Assembly: GCA_010094025.1 (NCBI GenBank)
Contig: ML991815.1
Coordinates: 1 to 64,000 of the forward strand
Direction of reading: 5' to 3'
Length of the DNA: 64,000 nucleotides
DNA from: Viridothelium virens
Taxonomy: Eukaryota; Ascomycota; Dothideomycetes; Trypetheliales; Trypetheliaceae
Shown one piece after another: positions 20,450-31,065 of this stretch. The position numbers and the translations under genes are program-made. Every line of letters starts with the position of its first letter. Positions within the stretch are counted from its first letter, which is position 1. The notes under the pieces are model-generated. The model had not been told where the DNA came from. It worked only from the letters and a program-made list of their open reading frames with translations, and did not search any database.

Positions 20450-21718
20450 ATGTCCGTCGACATTCATTGGGGCATTGTCACTGATGGAGCCGATGGCGAA
20501 CAATTGGCAGAGCAAGTTCGTGCCTTCATCCATGAACGGTTCCAGCAGGTACAACTCCCCAGGTTCATCCGATCCGTCCAAGTTCATTCCTTCGATTTTG
20601 GGGACGTGCCTCCTGAAGTAGAGATAAAGGATATATGTGATCCCCTGCCGGACTTCTATGAGGAGGAAGAGGGCGATGAAGATAGTGAGGATGCGGAAGA
20701 GCAGGCCGAAGATAGCAGTAATTCGCGGGACTCACGTCCTCCGTCTATATTTCCCTGGGAAAGAGAACGCCCGTCAAGGATAGGACAGCCTCAGGATTAT
20801 GATCAATCAAAATCTTCGCGAGCCAACCGACCGGCACTTGTGGAGACAAGATATCCTGGACTCAGATCAAACACATTGCCCTTTGAACAAGGCAGCACTC
20901 TGAGTCCTTTGATTGGTTCGGCGTCAACACCGGGCATTCCTGGGGGAACCGCAAACATGAATTACTTTCATCTACCTCTTGGTGGAGGGCTATCAGGAGC
21001 TGCAACTCCTCTGGCCGCATTTGGTGGCGGACCGTTCCAGAACGGCTGGACCGAGTCTCACACTATCCCAGGAGCTTCCGAGCAGGAACTCACATCTCTA
21101 CACCACCATTCAACGTCTGCAAGCTCAATCACGCCTCCGACCTCCATTGGCGATCCCTCGTCCCGTCCAGTCTCTCAACAGCATCAGCAATCATTCAGTG
21201 CTGTCCTTGATGAGCAATCCGAACAAGACTTAGATCAAGAGCCCCCACCAGCAGCCCGTCTGCGTGAGAAATCAGACAACGACCTTCAAGTCGTCACGCA
21301 CGTTCGCTATGCAGGCAATATTCGCCTCTCACTCACGGCAGAAATTTTACTGGACTATCCGATGCCGAGCTTTGTAGGAATCCCACTCAAGCTTAACATT
21401 ACCGGCATCACGTTCGATGGTGTAGCAATCCTGGCTTACATCAGGAATCGATGTCACTTTTGCTTCTTGCCACAGGGGGACGCGGAGATGCTTCTGGGCA
21501 ATGACGGCAAGGGACCAAGTAAGGAAGGGGAAAGCGAACACGAGTGGAACCTTGGGCTGCTACAGGAAATCAAGGTGGAGAGCGAGATCGGCGAGCGAGG
21601 TGACGGGAAGCAAAGCCTGAAGAATGTCGGAAAGGTCGAGAAGTTTGTACTCGAGCAAGTTCGTCGCATCTTCGAGGACGAATTTGTCTATCCAAGCTTT
21701 TGGACTTTCCTTGTGTGA
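20450..21718 (+). CDS. MDM12: Mdm12, ERMES complex subunit
   Basis: A single exon of 422 aa. Mdm12 is a soluble SMP-domain protein that bridges Mmm1 in the ER and Mdm10/Mdm34 in the mitochondrial outer membrane and moves phospholipids between them. The start at 20450 gives MSVDIHWGIVTDGADGEQLA, the usual Mdm12 opening; an open extension upstream to 20354 is not conserved in character. The SMP domain is split, as in other filamentous fungi: the N-terminal part (1-80, with VQVHSFDFGDVPPEVEIKDI), a long acidic and Ser/Pro-rich insert (about 85-300), then the C-terminal part with THVRYAGNIRLSLTAEILLD, PMPSFVGIPLKLNITGITF and the closing FEDEFVYPSFWTFLV. Length and layout are normal. Confidence 0.95.
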   Translation: MSVDIHWGIVTDGADGEQLAEQVRAFIHERFQQVQLPRFIRSVQVHSFDFGDVPPEVEIKDICDPLPDFYEEEEGDEDSEDAEEQAEDSSNSRDSRPPSIFPWERERPSRIGQPQDYDQSKSSRANRPALVETRYPGLRSNTLPFEQGSTLSPLIGSASTPGIPGGTANMNYFHLPLGGGLSGAATPLAAFGGGPFQNGWTESHTIPGASEQELTSLHHHSTSASSITPPTSIGDPSSRPVSQQHQQSFSAVLDEQSEQDLDQEPPPAARLREKSDNDLQVVTHVRYAGNIRLSLTAEILLDYPMPSFVGIPLKLNITGITFDGVAILAYIRNRCHFCFLPQGDAEMLLGNDGKGPSKEGESEHEWNLGLLQEIKVESEIGERGDGKQSLKNVGKVEKFVLEQVRRIFEDEFVYPSFWTFLV

Positions 21719-22992
21719 GGTCGTCAAACGGGCAACGGAGTCTACTCCGGACAAGGATCCATCGCGGAAGGTTACTCCGCGTCACAGTGCCTGGCGGCCC
21801 TGCTGATGTGTGCATGATTGCATCGTACGAGAACTGAGGTGTCAGGCGCAGACGGTGTAACTAGAGATCGCACACGCAGCGGATGAGGCGTCTGTCGTGC
21901 AACTCGGCTTCATGGCCGACGCGTACTCGCCGCCTGCATCTCCCCTTGGAATGACAGCTGCCGTGTGACATCGCCTAGAAATTAGGGCTGGCTTGGGGCT
22001 GGCTTGGCAACGGTGACACACCCTTGACGTAACCGGGTAGTTAGTTTACGGATACCCTTAGGGTACTGGCACCATTGGGTACCCTGGTGGTACACTGTTC
22101 TCCTGTCAAGATTTGTTCTCTGGTGCAGTAGACAAGCTGGAGAGACACATTGGCGTCACTGAATCTCTTGTAACTTCGACGTTTGTCGATTCCGAAATAC
22201 CCGATTCTTTTTCGTAAAGATCTTCGGCTGGTGGATTGCCACTTTGAGGGAGACGGATGGACGGAACGGGTGGCACTAAAGACTTGGAGGAGAAGATATC
22301 CAACCTGGATCCAGTATTGAGAAGACAGTAGAACCTGCCCTCGGAAAGGTTACATCCGGGCACAAGGACATCGAAAGATTTTCCTGTTAGAACCTTGGTA
22401 ATGGAATCAAGCAATGCCAATGCATGGTACTGAACTTGTTGGCATCTTGATGTTTCACTGGAACATGCTCGCCTGTATCTTAGTCATACTGCAGACCAGT
22501 GTGCTCTGATGATTCAATCTGTTGATTGTGGAGACACCTATGTCCTTCGTAAGACGACCAAGAGAAGCCGCCATCTACTTCAGTGGATTTCATTCGACCC
22601 ATCGAAGTATTGTCAGGACCAGTACACGCAAAGAGCATATGACGCCATTTCTGACGCGTTCGTCATGACCTACAGTTGAGCGCGATGGAGCCAATGCGGT
22701 TCATATTGGAGCTTTCAGGAAGAAGGCAAATCAGCTGATTGTCAGATCCGTAAAATATAGTCTTAGGCCAGGCATGCTTGAGGACTACCAGGCAGGTCTA
22801 AGCAGTGCTTTATCTTGAAGTGATGTTTTCATGTAGATGAGTGAGAGCTCGGCAAGGTGACGATCGACACCAAAGCCAGCCCCGCGCTAGCGAAGCTTCG
22901 GACCTCACCTCAACCTTGCACTGTCTATAAGCACAGAGTACAAATCTCCACGTTGAAATTGCTCGGCTGTACTTAGTAGAAGAGCCAGCACC
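21719..22992. other. Intergenic with two opposed unassigned open segments
   Basis: On the minus strand 22106-22480 is open (no ATG at its head) and reads QVQYHALALLDSITKVLTGK, FDVLVPGCNLSEGRFYCLLN and then a Pro/Ser/Glu-rich end. On the plus strand 22433-22680 is open and reads CALMIQSVDCGDTYVLRKTT followed by RSRHLQWISFDPSKYC. Both have protein-like composition but neither has a start codon or a recognisable family. They may be leftovers of dead genes. A palindromic CCCTTAGGG lies near 22050, with GGGTACC motifs nearby. Confidence 0.3.
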
Positions 22993-23986
22993 ATGGAACA
23001 GAACCGAGCTCTCAATGCTCTTGAGCCCTTTCTTGCGCTCTCCAAGTCTGCGACCTCTGCTCGCGCTGCTGCAGATCTAACAACCCAAGCAACATCCGCT
23101 TCACACACATTCGTCTTCGCCGAATTACTGCAGACGCCGAATATCCAGGCACTGGCGCAGAACAAGGAATATGCATCTCATCTAAAGCTTCTCGAGATTT
23201 TCGCCTGGGGAACCTGGCAAGACTACCTCAATGGTATGCATTCCACCCAAATTCCTCCCTCAATATCCGAGAACGGGCACGAGCTAATACCCTCAACCCT
23301 CTTCTGCAGCCCAATCAACCCTTCCTCCGCTCAACGAGCAGCAAACCCATAAACTCCGCCTCCTCACCCTCCTGACCCTCCTCACCAACTCCACCACCAC
23401 CACCAGCACCAACGGCACCACAACGAACGAACCCCTCACCTACTCCCACCTCCAAACCACGCTCTCGCTCGCCTCCCCCCGCGCCCTCGAAGACCTCCTC
23501 ATCAGCGCCATCTACAGCTCGCTCCTCACCGGCTCCCTCTCGCCGGCCACCTCCACCACCGACATCACATCCGTCGCCGCCCTCCGCGACCTCGCGCCGG
23601 GCAGCATCCCGCGCATGGCGTCGTCGCTGGACGCCTGGCAAGCGCGCTGCGATGCCGAGCTGCAGAGCCTCGAGGCGCAGATCCAGGGGATTCGGGAGCG
23701 GTCGAGGCGAGAGGCGCGGCGCAGGCGGGTGGCGGCGGAGGGATTTGAGCGGGCGATGAGTGTGGTGGAGAAGGAGAGGGAGAGGGAGAAGGGTGCTGGT
23801 GGCGGTGGGGGTTTAGGATTGGGTGTGGGTGTGGGGGCGGGGACAGGGGGGAAGAGGAGTGCGGGGGAGGGACAGGAGGAGGAGTTGGATGTGATGGATT
23901 TGGATGGGGAGAATGTGGGAGGGAGGAAGAAGGGGGGTGCTGGTGGGGGTGGGCCGTTTTCGGGAGTGGGGAGGAGGCTGGGGTGA
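22993..23986 (+). CDS. CSN7: COP9 signalosome subunit 7 (PCI domain)
   Basis: Exons 22993-23233 and 23310-23986 (GTATGC...CTTCTGCAG, phase 1) give 305 aa. CSN7 is a PCI-domain scaffold subunit of the COP9 signalosome, the complex that removes Nedd8 from cullins; in Aspergillus the complex controls development and secondary metabolism. Exon 1 reads MEQNRALNALEPFLALSKSA and FAELLQTPNIQALAQ, ending in FAWGTWQDYL. Exon 2 starts with STLPPLNEQQTHKLRLLTLL, then the winged-helix part ALEDLLISAIYSSLLTGSLS and LRDLAPGSIPRMASSLDAW, and a coiled coil. The C-terminal 75 residues are a Gly-rich, low-complexity tail with an acidic LDVMDLDGE patch, common in fungal CSN7. The alternative exon-1 read-through to 23352 is not a family match. 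Confidence 0.9.
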
Positions 23987-24317
23987 TGGATGATTGAGTG
24001 CCAAGGGCTGGTTGCGCATGGTGTATGCGGCTTGGCGTTATACCTAGAGGCGGTTGAGAACAGCATTTCGGCATGGCTGGCTGCATAAGTGACGAATATC
24101 GGTATCCCTGCTATGGACTACATGAGGATCCCACCGTGAATAGAACGGTTTCGAGATTACTTCTACTCTACCAATGGCCTTCTTTCCCATACTTCTACTC
24201 TCGCTATCACCCTTGTCTGCCATCTTATTCTTCAGCTCGAGAGAGACCGCCGAAGTCGTCAAAATTAACATTACTATCTCAGAAAACAAAACATCTTCCA
24301 CATTTTCGGACTGCAGC

Positions 24318-25348
24318 TCATTTCTTGGCTTTCCATTCACCCAAATCCTCCATGCCAAGTTGCTGCGCCCTCTTTCGCATTCGCTCCTTTCTCTTTTCTT
24401 CAGTACTTGCATCGATGTCTGTCATCACATTACGTAACCGGACGTCTTTCACATGGTACGAAGCTCTTTCTTACCTTTGTTTGAGATTTCCTTTCCATCG
24501 GAAACCTCGTCTTCATCCTCGCCTTCAATCTTTTCGGCGACTTTTTTCTTCTCATTAGTCTCCTTTTCCGCCGGTACAGTCGCGTGCATCTCCTGTTGTT
24601 TCTTCCACCCTGTCGATCCAAAATCTAGTCCATCCGGCGGGCAGCTTCGCAGCGGCAAGAAATTGCTGATATCGCAATGCGCATGCGCTATGGGACTGAA
24701 CCGCTGGAAGTCAATCCCATGCGGGCTACCCTTCATCATCTGCTCTTTCATATCTGCCGGGTCTCGTAGAGGCGGTCGCGGGACTGCCTTGCGCCTGAGC
24801 GCTTGCGCTTCGAGGCGCTTGACGTCACAAAAGGAACCAAATACACCGGTTGGGCTCAGACGTAGGAAATCAAGCTCCTCTAGTGGAAGTTCTGGCTGTA
24901 GCTTGTTGTTGGGCTCACGATTCGTCGGCCGCTGAGGGCCATTCTGTGGATCGTACACAGGTCCTCCACTGCTCAAGGAACGTCGGCGGTAACCAATCTC
25001 CTGCTTCCATTGATTGAATCTCATCTGGATATCATCAGCCTGCTCCACCACGGTGGCATAAATGCTTTCGAGATTGACTAGAAATAGCTGTCTGTTGCTG
25101 GCAATGACATGGTTGGAGTATGTCTGGCCAACAGGGACGCTTATAGACGCAACTGCAGATCTGATGATTTGAACGCCGGAGGATGTCATCCTTGGACAGC
25201 TTGCAAGTGTCTTTCCTGGAAAAGCCATAGCTGTAGTTCTGTCTGCCCCGCGTTTTGGGCTGAAATAGAGTCGCGCGCCAGTGGAGATGAAGCGGGCTGC
25301 GTCCTTTATCGCTTGCGGCAAGGATATCAAGGTTGTTGCTTGGCCCAT
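24318..25348 (-). CDS. Conserved fungal protein of unknown function
   Basis: Exons 25348-24475 and 24418-24318 (donor GTAAGA, 56-bp intron) give 324 aa. The second exon gives the basic helix EKRKERMRKRAQQLGMEDLG and a stop, which supports the junction. The N-terminal 170 residues look globular (MGQATTLISLPQAIKDAARF; ASISVPVGQTYSNHVIASNR). The middle is Pro/Arg-rich, and the end is a charged, probably coiled segment. No signal peptide or membrane helix is visible, although the N-terminal helix is amphipathic. A stop lies in frame about 50 bases upstream of the chosen ATG, so this start is likely unless a 5' exon exists. I do not recognise the family. Confidence 0.7.
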
Positions 25349-25858
25349 TGAATGAAAGGTTCTGGAAGCGTTCGTCGTGGCGGCGAAAGGTTCTGGTGAG
25401 GATGGTGCTCAGATGCTCAGTTTGCTTTCTACAATTCAGTTCTTGAAGCAAGCAAAAAAAATAACAAAACAGACCGGATTTGTCAGATAGACATTGCGAG
25501 TGTGGTATCGATGTTGGAAATGGGTGGAATGGGAAATATCATTGGGCCACGATGTTTTGATAAGGTTTGGTGTGAAGTTTGGCGACCTACCTACGGTGAC
25601 CTACACTGACGTGTGTTTACACTTTGTGGACGCACAAGCGAGAGGAATAGGGAAGAACAATTCTCCAGCTTGACATCACTTCCAAGGTATCGGCGGTAAG
25701 GAAACACGCAAATCAACTCAATTGACTTTTCACCCTACCCGCAATTCAAACTGCATATTCTCAATCAGTATCATCCCTTACGACCAACAGTCATTCGCTC
25801 AGCATGCAACTTTGGTTCTGTCCCAGCGACGGACGAAAAGGGTACCTTGATGCATCCA

Positions 25859-26482
25859 TCACATATGGATCTCTCCTCGCTCACGGTACACTTGCACAGT
25901 CCAACCAGTGTTGCCTTGCGCGGCAAACATCATCAAGCCGCCGTAAACTACCTCTACTTGACCGCATTTAACCCCGGTTCTGCCTTGCGTCAATCCCTCC
26001 AATTGACGATTTCCAGCATTTATAGCCCCCTCACGCGTCGTAAACGCTCCTCCTATGGTGCTAATATCTGCTCTATCGAACGGACGTTCACCTCCTGGTT
26101 CCACAGCCATTGGGCCTACGACAATCATAATCCATGATGGACCTGGCAGAGTCGCCTTGACGTCTGCATTTTGTTGCTTCTCAAGGCAAATTGTCGCTTC
26201 ATGGCCATCTCCGGTTCGAAAGTTGTAGTGGGCAAAGTCTCCCTTGGTGAGAGCAACTAACTCTTCCAACTCGGGTAGTGCAGACGGATTGATCGAGACG
26301 ACTTTGTCAAACAAGGAAGGTAGAGTCTTCTCTCTGTTCTCGAAGGGGCCAAGGACAGACCAATCGTCATCATTCGGGATAGCAGTTGTGAGAAAATAGA
26401 TGGTATCTGGTGGATCATCTTTGGGCCGGTCTGATCTAAGGGCTGCAAAATTCAAAAGCATGGTACTGTGTGTGGACGGCAT
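25859..26482 (-). CDS. Small fungal protein of unknown function
   Basis: A single exon of 207 aa starting MPSTHSTMLLNFAALRSDRP. The body alternates short strands and helices (DTIYFLTTAIPNDDDWSVLG; PSWIMIVVGPMAVEPGGERP; GWTVQVYRERGEIHM at the end). There is no signal peptide or membrane segment. A second Met at residue 8 could be the true start. The gene is convergent with nothing close, and downstream is about 500 bp of spacer before the 24318-25348 gene in the same orientation. I do not recognise the family. Confidence 0.65.
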   Translation of the reverse strand: MPSTHSTMLLNFAALRSDRPKDDPPDTIYFLTTAIPNDDDWSVLGPFENREKTLPSLFDKVVSINPSALPELEELVALTKGDFAHYNFRTGDGHEATICLEKQQNADVKATLPGPSWIMIVVGPMAVEPGGERPFDRADISTIGGAFTTREGAINAGNRQLEGLTQGRTGVKCGQVEVVYGGLMMFAAQGNTGWTVQVYRERGEIHM

Positions 26483-28308
26483 TTTTGTCTTTTCTTTTGA
26501 GGTTTATATTATTGCTTCTGAGGATTGAACGTGCGGGTTTGAGAGGGATTCTAGGGCGCGACGTGCTGAGAACAATGGCGGATACAAAATCAAATTGGAT
26601 GGGAAAATGAGTTCAGGGGCATTTCGAAAAGTGAAAGATGTCAGCTGGCGGTGGCAGAACCTTGAAAGATCCTTGCAGCCACTTGGTGGGTCGATGTGAT
26701 GATCACATTCTGATCTATGTTATCTGATGCTGGGGATCACGATTGCTAGTGATAAGGTATGCTCAAGTCACTCCAATGTCTGTCGTGTGTGCAACGTACT
26801 AGTCAAAGGGGCATTGCACATCATTTTAAAGGCTTAACAACTTGCGCGGTCTCCATCAAAGGTACAGGATGAGGCAAATCACCGGATCCTTTCAAACACG
26901 AGTTGAGCCCTTGTGAGATCGAAGTGAACGCGTGACTTAGGACAAAAGATAAAATGCTGCGGACCCGCTCTATTTGCCCTAAACTACGCCGGGATCCCGA
27001 TTTCATCTTGAAGAAGTCACCCCTAGGAGACGGGGTTTATCGTAGGTCGTTGCGGATTGTCGCTGTTAACACTTACATAAGCAGGGATGGACTCTCCATT
27101 TTCCTTCAGAACAGTCCTCCAGCTTGGTTATAAGTAGATGTTCTCTTTCAAAATATATTTCTCACCAAGCCTTCCATTCTTTCATCCCCAACAGCCACTA
27201 AATATAACAGCCGTGGACTAATCCACGCGTTGTTCCTCAAGAGGGAACTTAAATATACTAACTTGTGTTAGGCCTCGCTGTACTTGGTACCGAAAGCAAA
27301 CATAATCTCGATATTTCGCAAGCACAGGAGTCTCTACAAGCCCGTGGGCCATGAACGCGCGTACTAAATAAGAATTAGCCGTCTAGCTAACAAGACAGAT
27401 TTGGTGCTTTAAAAAGTCACCCTGAGCAGCAGAGTCCTCGCACGCGGCGGCTTCGCTTGCCAGATTCCACTTTTGTTATATGTCTACGTGAGACGTCTTT
27501 AAAATGAAGCGATGAGTAAAACTATTCTGAGCGATAGTTATATAATCGCAAGTCAGTCTTAATCAGCCCTGAGTTAAACTCGTCGATGCGTGAGGGACCT
27601 TGAAAATCCGAGGATAAGATCTGGTTTGGAGCTCTATTTGAACGTAGGCCACTGTGGTCTCGGGAACTCCCCAATTTGAAGGATCTAACTTTCGGGCTCC
27701 GGCTTTAATGGATGTTAGGTGAGGAGGACCAGCCCTTAGGTTTTCGGCATGCTTTCAGCAGCAAGTGTCCGGATTCGGCTCGCTTGAGGCCTTCCAGCCT
27801 ATTGTCGTTGCTGCTCTAATTGCTTCAGAACGTCAAGCCACGTAAACCGAAGTCCAGACACTGCGTTGCCAGTGATATAGGCTGCCTCAAAGGCTACTCC
27901 CCACGACCGCAGCCTCTTCACTCTCTTCGCCTTTCAAGAAAAGTCTCGTGACAGCAAAAGCATGTCCCTCTGAGTATCGCCTGCTTCTACCACAATGGGT
28001 TTATGCTGTGAAATTCGTCAACGAGCTACCAGACCTTACTCGAGGCTCGGTACTTGAAATAATGAGCTACCCAGAGTTTAATTAGAAATCGAAGGCAGCG
28101 AGTCTAAGTCTAGAGATAGACAGTCACAGTAGGAAATGGCTTCTCGTGAAAGGATAAGAATGGATCAGGTCAAAATGAAGCACTTGGTCTAACGGTCTTA
28201 TTGCTCAAGCAATTCAGTATTAGGCACCGCAGCGCGCGGCCCTCGGGAGAAATGTTCTTCAACGATTCTAATGCCAACGCTTTCGAATCAAAATGTAAAG
28301 TACAACCC
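26483..28308. other. Intergenic, nothing supportable
   Basis: 1.8 kb without a supportable gene or RNA. A short open stretch near 27760-27850 (reading GFGSLEAFQPIVVAALIASE) is not backed by a start codon or a neighbour exon. Composition is mixed and not RIP-like. Confidence 0.45.
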
Positions 28309-29109
28309 CTAGCATCCAACACGGCTCGAGCTGATGGAGACATCGTCATACCAGAAAGTGTTAACATCTCCACCGTATGACTCCCAGCCGAAGTAGACAC
28401 CGGTAACATCAGGCTTGTAATTTGCCCTCTCCCATTGATCGGCGTTAGGGTTGGTGACACCTGGTCCGACGGTAAGACCAGCAATTGTGTTGTTGTTCAA
28501 CCAAGTCTCGATGGTGCCGTCAGAGCTCACGTGGGACTCAAAGCAGTTCCAGGTATTGGTAGGAAGAGCGGTAGAGGTGGCAATACCTTGTGGGGAGAGG
28601 TCGGGAAGGGTCGCATCGTCGGATTCGCGGTTGTACATCAGGATATTGCTCTGACCACCAATGCGAAGATACTCATTAGTGCCCAGGGAAGGATCAGGCA
28701 TGATGATGAAGGAGACGTGGTCGCTGTTGAGGGCGGTCTGAGCTTTGCTGGAAGAGTATAGATGTCAGCACTGTTTTTCAATACTTTGTATGAGTCCATC
28801 CTTGTCGGACTAGAACCCATTCACCGTAAGAACTCACACGTAAGACCTGATATAAACATCACCACCGCTGGGTACCTTGGTGGTCCCGAAGAAGATATGT
28901 CCACAGTAGCCGCCCGCGCCAGCGACCTTCAAAGAGTTCTTGCCACTATGGGCGGTGGTGCTGTCAAGGCTGATACTGCCTCCCTGGTTGCAGTCTGGCG
29001 CGAAGATAGGCCACTTGGTTTGGTCCCACCCGCTTTCGAAATCGTCGGAGATTTGGGCAAAGGTGGAAGGGAGGAGAGCGAGAGCGAGAAAAGCTATTTG
29101 GCGGAACAT
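28309..29109 (-). CDS. cip1: Cip1-like secreted protein without cellulose-binding module
   Basis: Exons 29109-28838 and 28747-28309 (GTGAGT...CTTCCAG, 90-bp intron) give 236 aa. It matches Trichoderma reesei Cip1 (cellulose-induced protein 1) closely: after the signal peptide MFRQIAFLALALLPSTFA the mature protein opens QISDDFESGWDQTKWPI, then APDCNQGGSISLDSTTAHSG, GGYCGHIFFGTTKVPSG, LRIGGQSNILMYNRESDDAT and the closing GGDVNTFWYDDVSISSSRVG. Cip1 has a beta-jelly-roll fold resembling polysaccharide lyases; its physiological role is unsettled. T. reesei Cip1 continues into a Ser/Thr linker and a family 1 cellulose-binding module. Here the protein stops at SSRVGC, right at the end of the catalytic-type domain. 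The next gene (GH114) is also secreted or membrane-anchored. Confidence 0.93.
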
Positions 29110-29700
29110 GGTTGCAGATGAGATACCACAGGTAACTGCTGGTGATATATTCGCGAGATCCGGCAGGTGAGAAAGCAGCCTTCAGGAAAGGGGCAAGGTA
29201 AGGGTGTTTATATGCTTCAGTTCGCAGCTTAAGCAGCTTCTCCCTGCTATGCCGCTATCGCCATCTTGGATTGCTTGTACCATTGTCCACCTCCCTCTCG
29301 TTTCTCTGTGCTCCATAATTCGGAAAGTCGGCGTGGTTTTCCCCTATGGATAAATTAAGAGGTTGGAAAGGTCGAAAACTCCGGAGGGGATATTGTCCAG
29401 GCTACGACACACGGTGCTTCTGATATGGCAGAATGCTGTTCCCATGACTGAAGCCATATAGAGCAATATGGATAAAACAATATGAAACAATTTCCGGGGG
29501 AATGCATATTGCGGCTGTTAAGGACAGCTTACCAATGGGAACCAGACGTCGGTGGCTTCCCCGCAGGGCCGACGTTTCAATACAGCCAATAAGCGTGGTA
29601 CATGACCCTATTAATTAGCCCCCAAAATTCTCACGTGCGACAACTTTGGCCGCAGGATTCCCTTTTTGTCCCCTTTGGAAAATATGTATATTTACATTCT
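29110..29700 (-). promoter_or_regulatory. cip1 promoter with TATA, GGCTAA and CreA-type site
   Basis: On the minus strand a TATAAA lies at 29212-29207, about 98 bases before the ATG. A GGCTAA (the XlnR/Xyr1 recognition motif of cellulase and xylanase genes) lies at 29620-29615. A GCGGGG (fits the SYGGRG carbon-repressor site) lies at 29564-29559. Single short motifs can occur by chance; together they fit an inducible, glucose-repressed secreted-protein gene. Confidence 0.4.
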
Positions 29701-30085
29701 CACAGATCTTGATATCATATTTTGCAGTCCAGAGCTATATCTGTACTATGTCGTGCTCACTTCCACTGTCCATAATCGTCCAGATGCGATGTTACATCGA
29801 TATGCTGCTCTAGTGAAAAGTCCCTTACGATAACAATTGTAAAATTACTATCAAGGCCTTCCGACCTTTTGCCGCTGCTTGCGTTCTCTTGTCCATGGAT
29901 TTTCGCTATCCCCACCGTATTTGAGCCAGTCATTGGCACAGCTCTCTGCAAAGTGGTCGGCAGACGGTGGTTCACCCTGCAGAGGCTATGTTTTGGCACA
30001 CTCAAGCTCTTCAACAAGGGCGACAACGATTCGCGTTGCATTACGCATCAGCATATGCGTTTCGAGACAACAATTCGATTTCAGA

Positions 30086-31065
30086 CTAACTCATCTCAAG
30101 AGGAGTGGTCTCTACCTGCCCGGAGCAGTACTCTACCCACCCGTCCAAGTCCATGTCTTTCAACACGGTACTAAACCCCTCGCTCCCTTCCGCATCCCCC
30201 TGATCCGCACAGTACTTCTGCACCTTACTATCACTCAGCTGCCCTGGGGCGGCATCCGGATACTCAATGTGAAAGACCGGCTTACCCGCCTTGATGAAGG
30301 GCGCAAACGTTGTACATTCACTATACTGCACACACTGTTCATTTACGCTGAAATGTACAAGAGGCAAAACCGCGGCGATGAGATCCCCAGCATTCTTAAG
30401 GCCCGTACTGAGGTTGTAGGAAGTTGCGGTCGTTGAGACGAAATTGAGGAAGGATATCGAGTCGTTCTGAGTCAGGTCCAGACCATTGTCATTATTCTGT
30501 GAGAGTCAGCTAATAAGCGTACGGCGTGTGGGAATGATCATACGTAGCCGTCAACGTTGTCAGGGTCAATCGCGTCGCAGCCCTTCTCTGCGGCGAGCTG
30601 GATTCGGTTGGCCATGATGGTACGCACGTTGGTGCTACTCAGGTTGAGCCAGTATTCACCAGGCCAGCCGTCCAGTTCCTTTCCAAGATCTGATTTGTGA
30701 AATTGGGAAGAATCGGGGCGGCCCGGCTCGTATGATCCAGCGCTAAAGTAGCAAATGACTTTCTTTCCAAGGCGGTGTAGAGTTTCGATGGTGGAATTGG
30801 AGTTAGTAAACACGTCTATATCGAAGATTTCCACATCCGGCGTGACGGACTTGGCAGACGATGATAGCGAGATCGGGTTCTGGAGGACGATTTGCCAGCT
30901 ACTGTTAACAGCCGGCTGCCATGTTGTCGCAGTTGATTGAGTTGTTGCGACCGAGACGACCCCCGACGCAGCATCCTCGATACTGTGATGTTTGGTTTCG
31001 AGGGCAGTGGCCAGGCCTAAGGCGAGGCCAAAGACGAATATCCCAATCATGGAGAGAACGATCAA
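30086..31065 (-). CDS. GH114 family glycosidase, putative endo-alpha-1,4-polygalactosaminidase
   Basis: Exons 31065-30544 and 30496-30086 (GTATGA...GCTGAC...ACAG, 47-bp intron, phase 0) give 310 aa. The N-terminus MIVLSMIGIFVFGLALGLAT is a signal peptide or signal anchor, followed by a Ser/Thr-rich stretch to about residue 45. Then comes the TIM-barrel family: WQIVLQNPISL, EIFDIDVFTNSNSTIETLH, KKVICYFSAGSYEPGRPD, GEYWLNLSSTNVRTIMANR, GCDAIDPDNVDGY, NNDNGLDLTQNDSISF and PVFHIEYPDAAPG. Known members cut galactosamine-rich polymers of fungal walls and biofilm matrix. A TATATA lies about 70 bases upstream (31135-31140). Confidence 0.88.
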
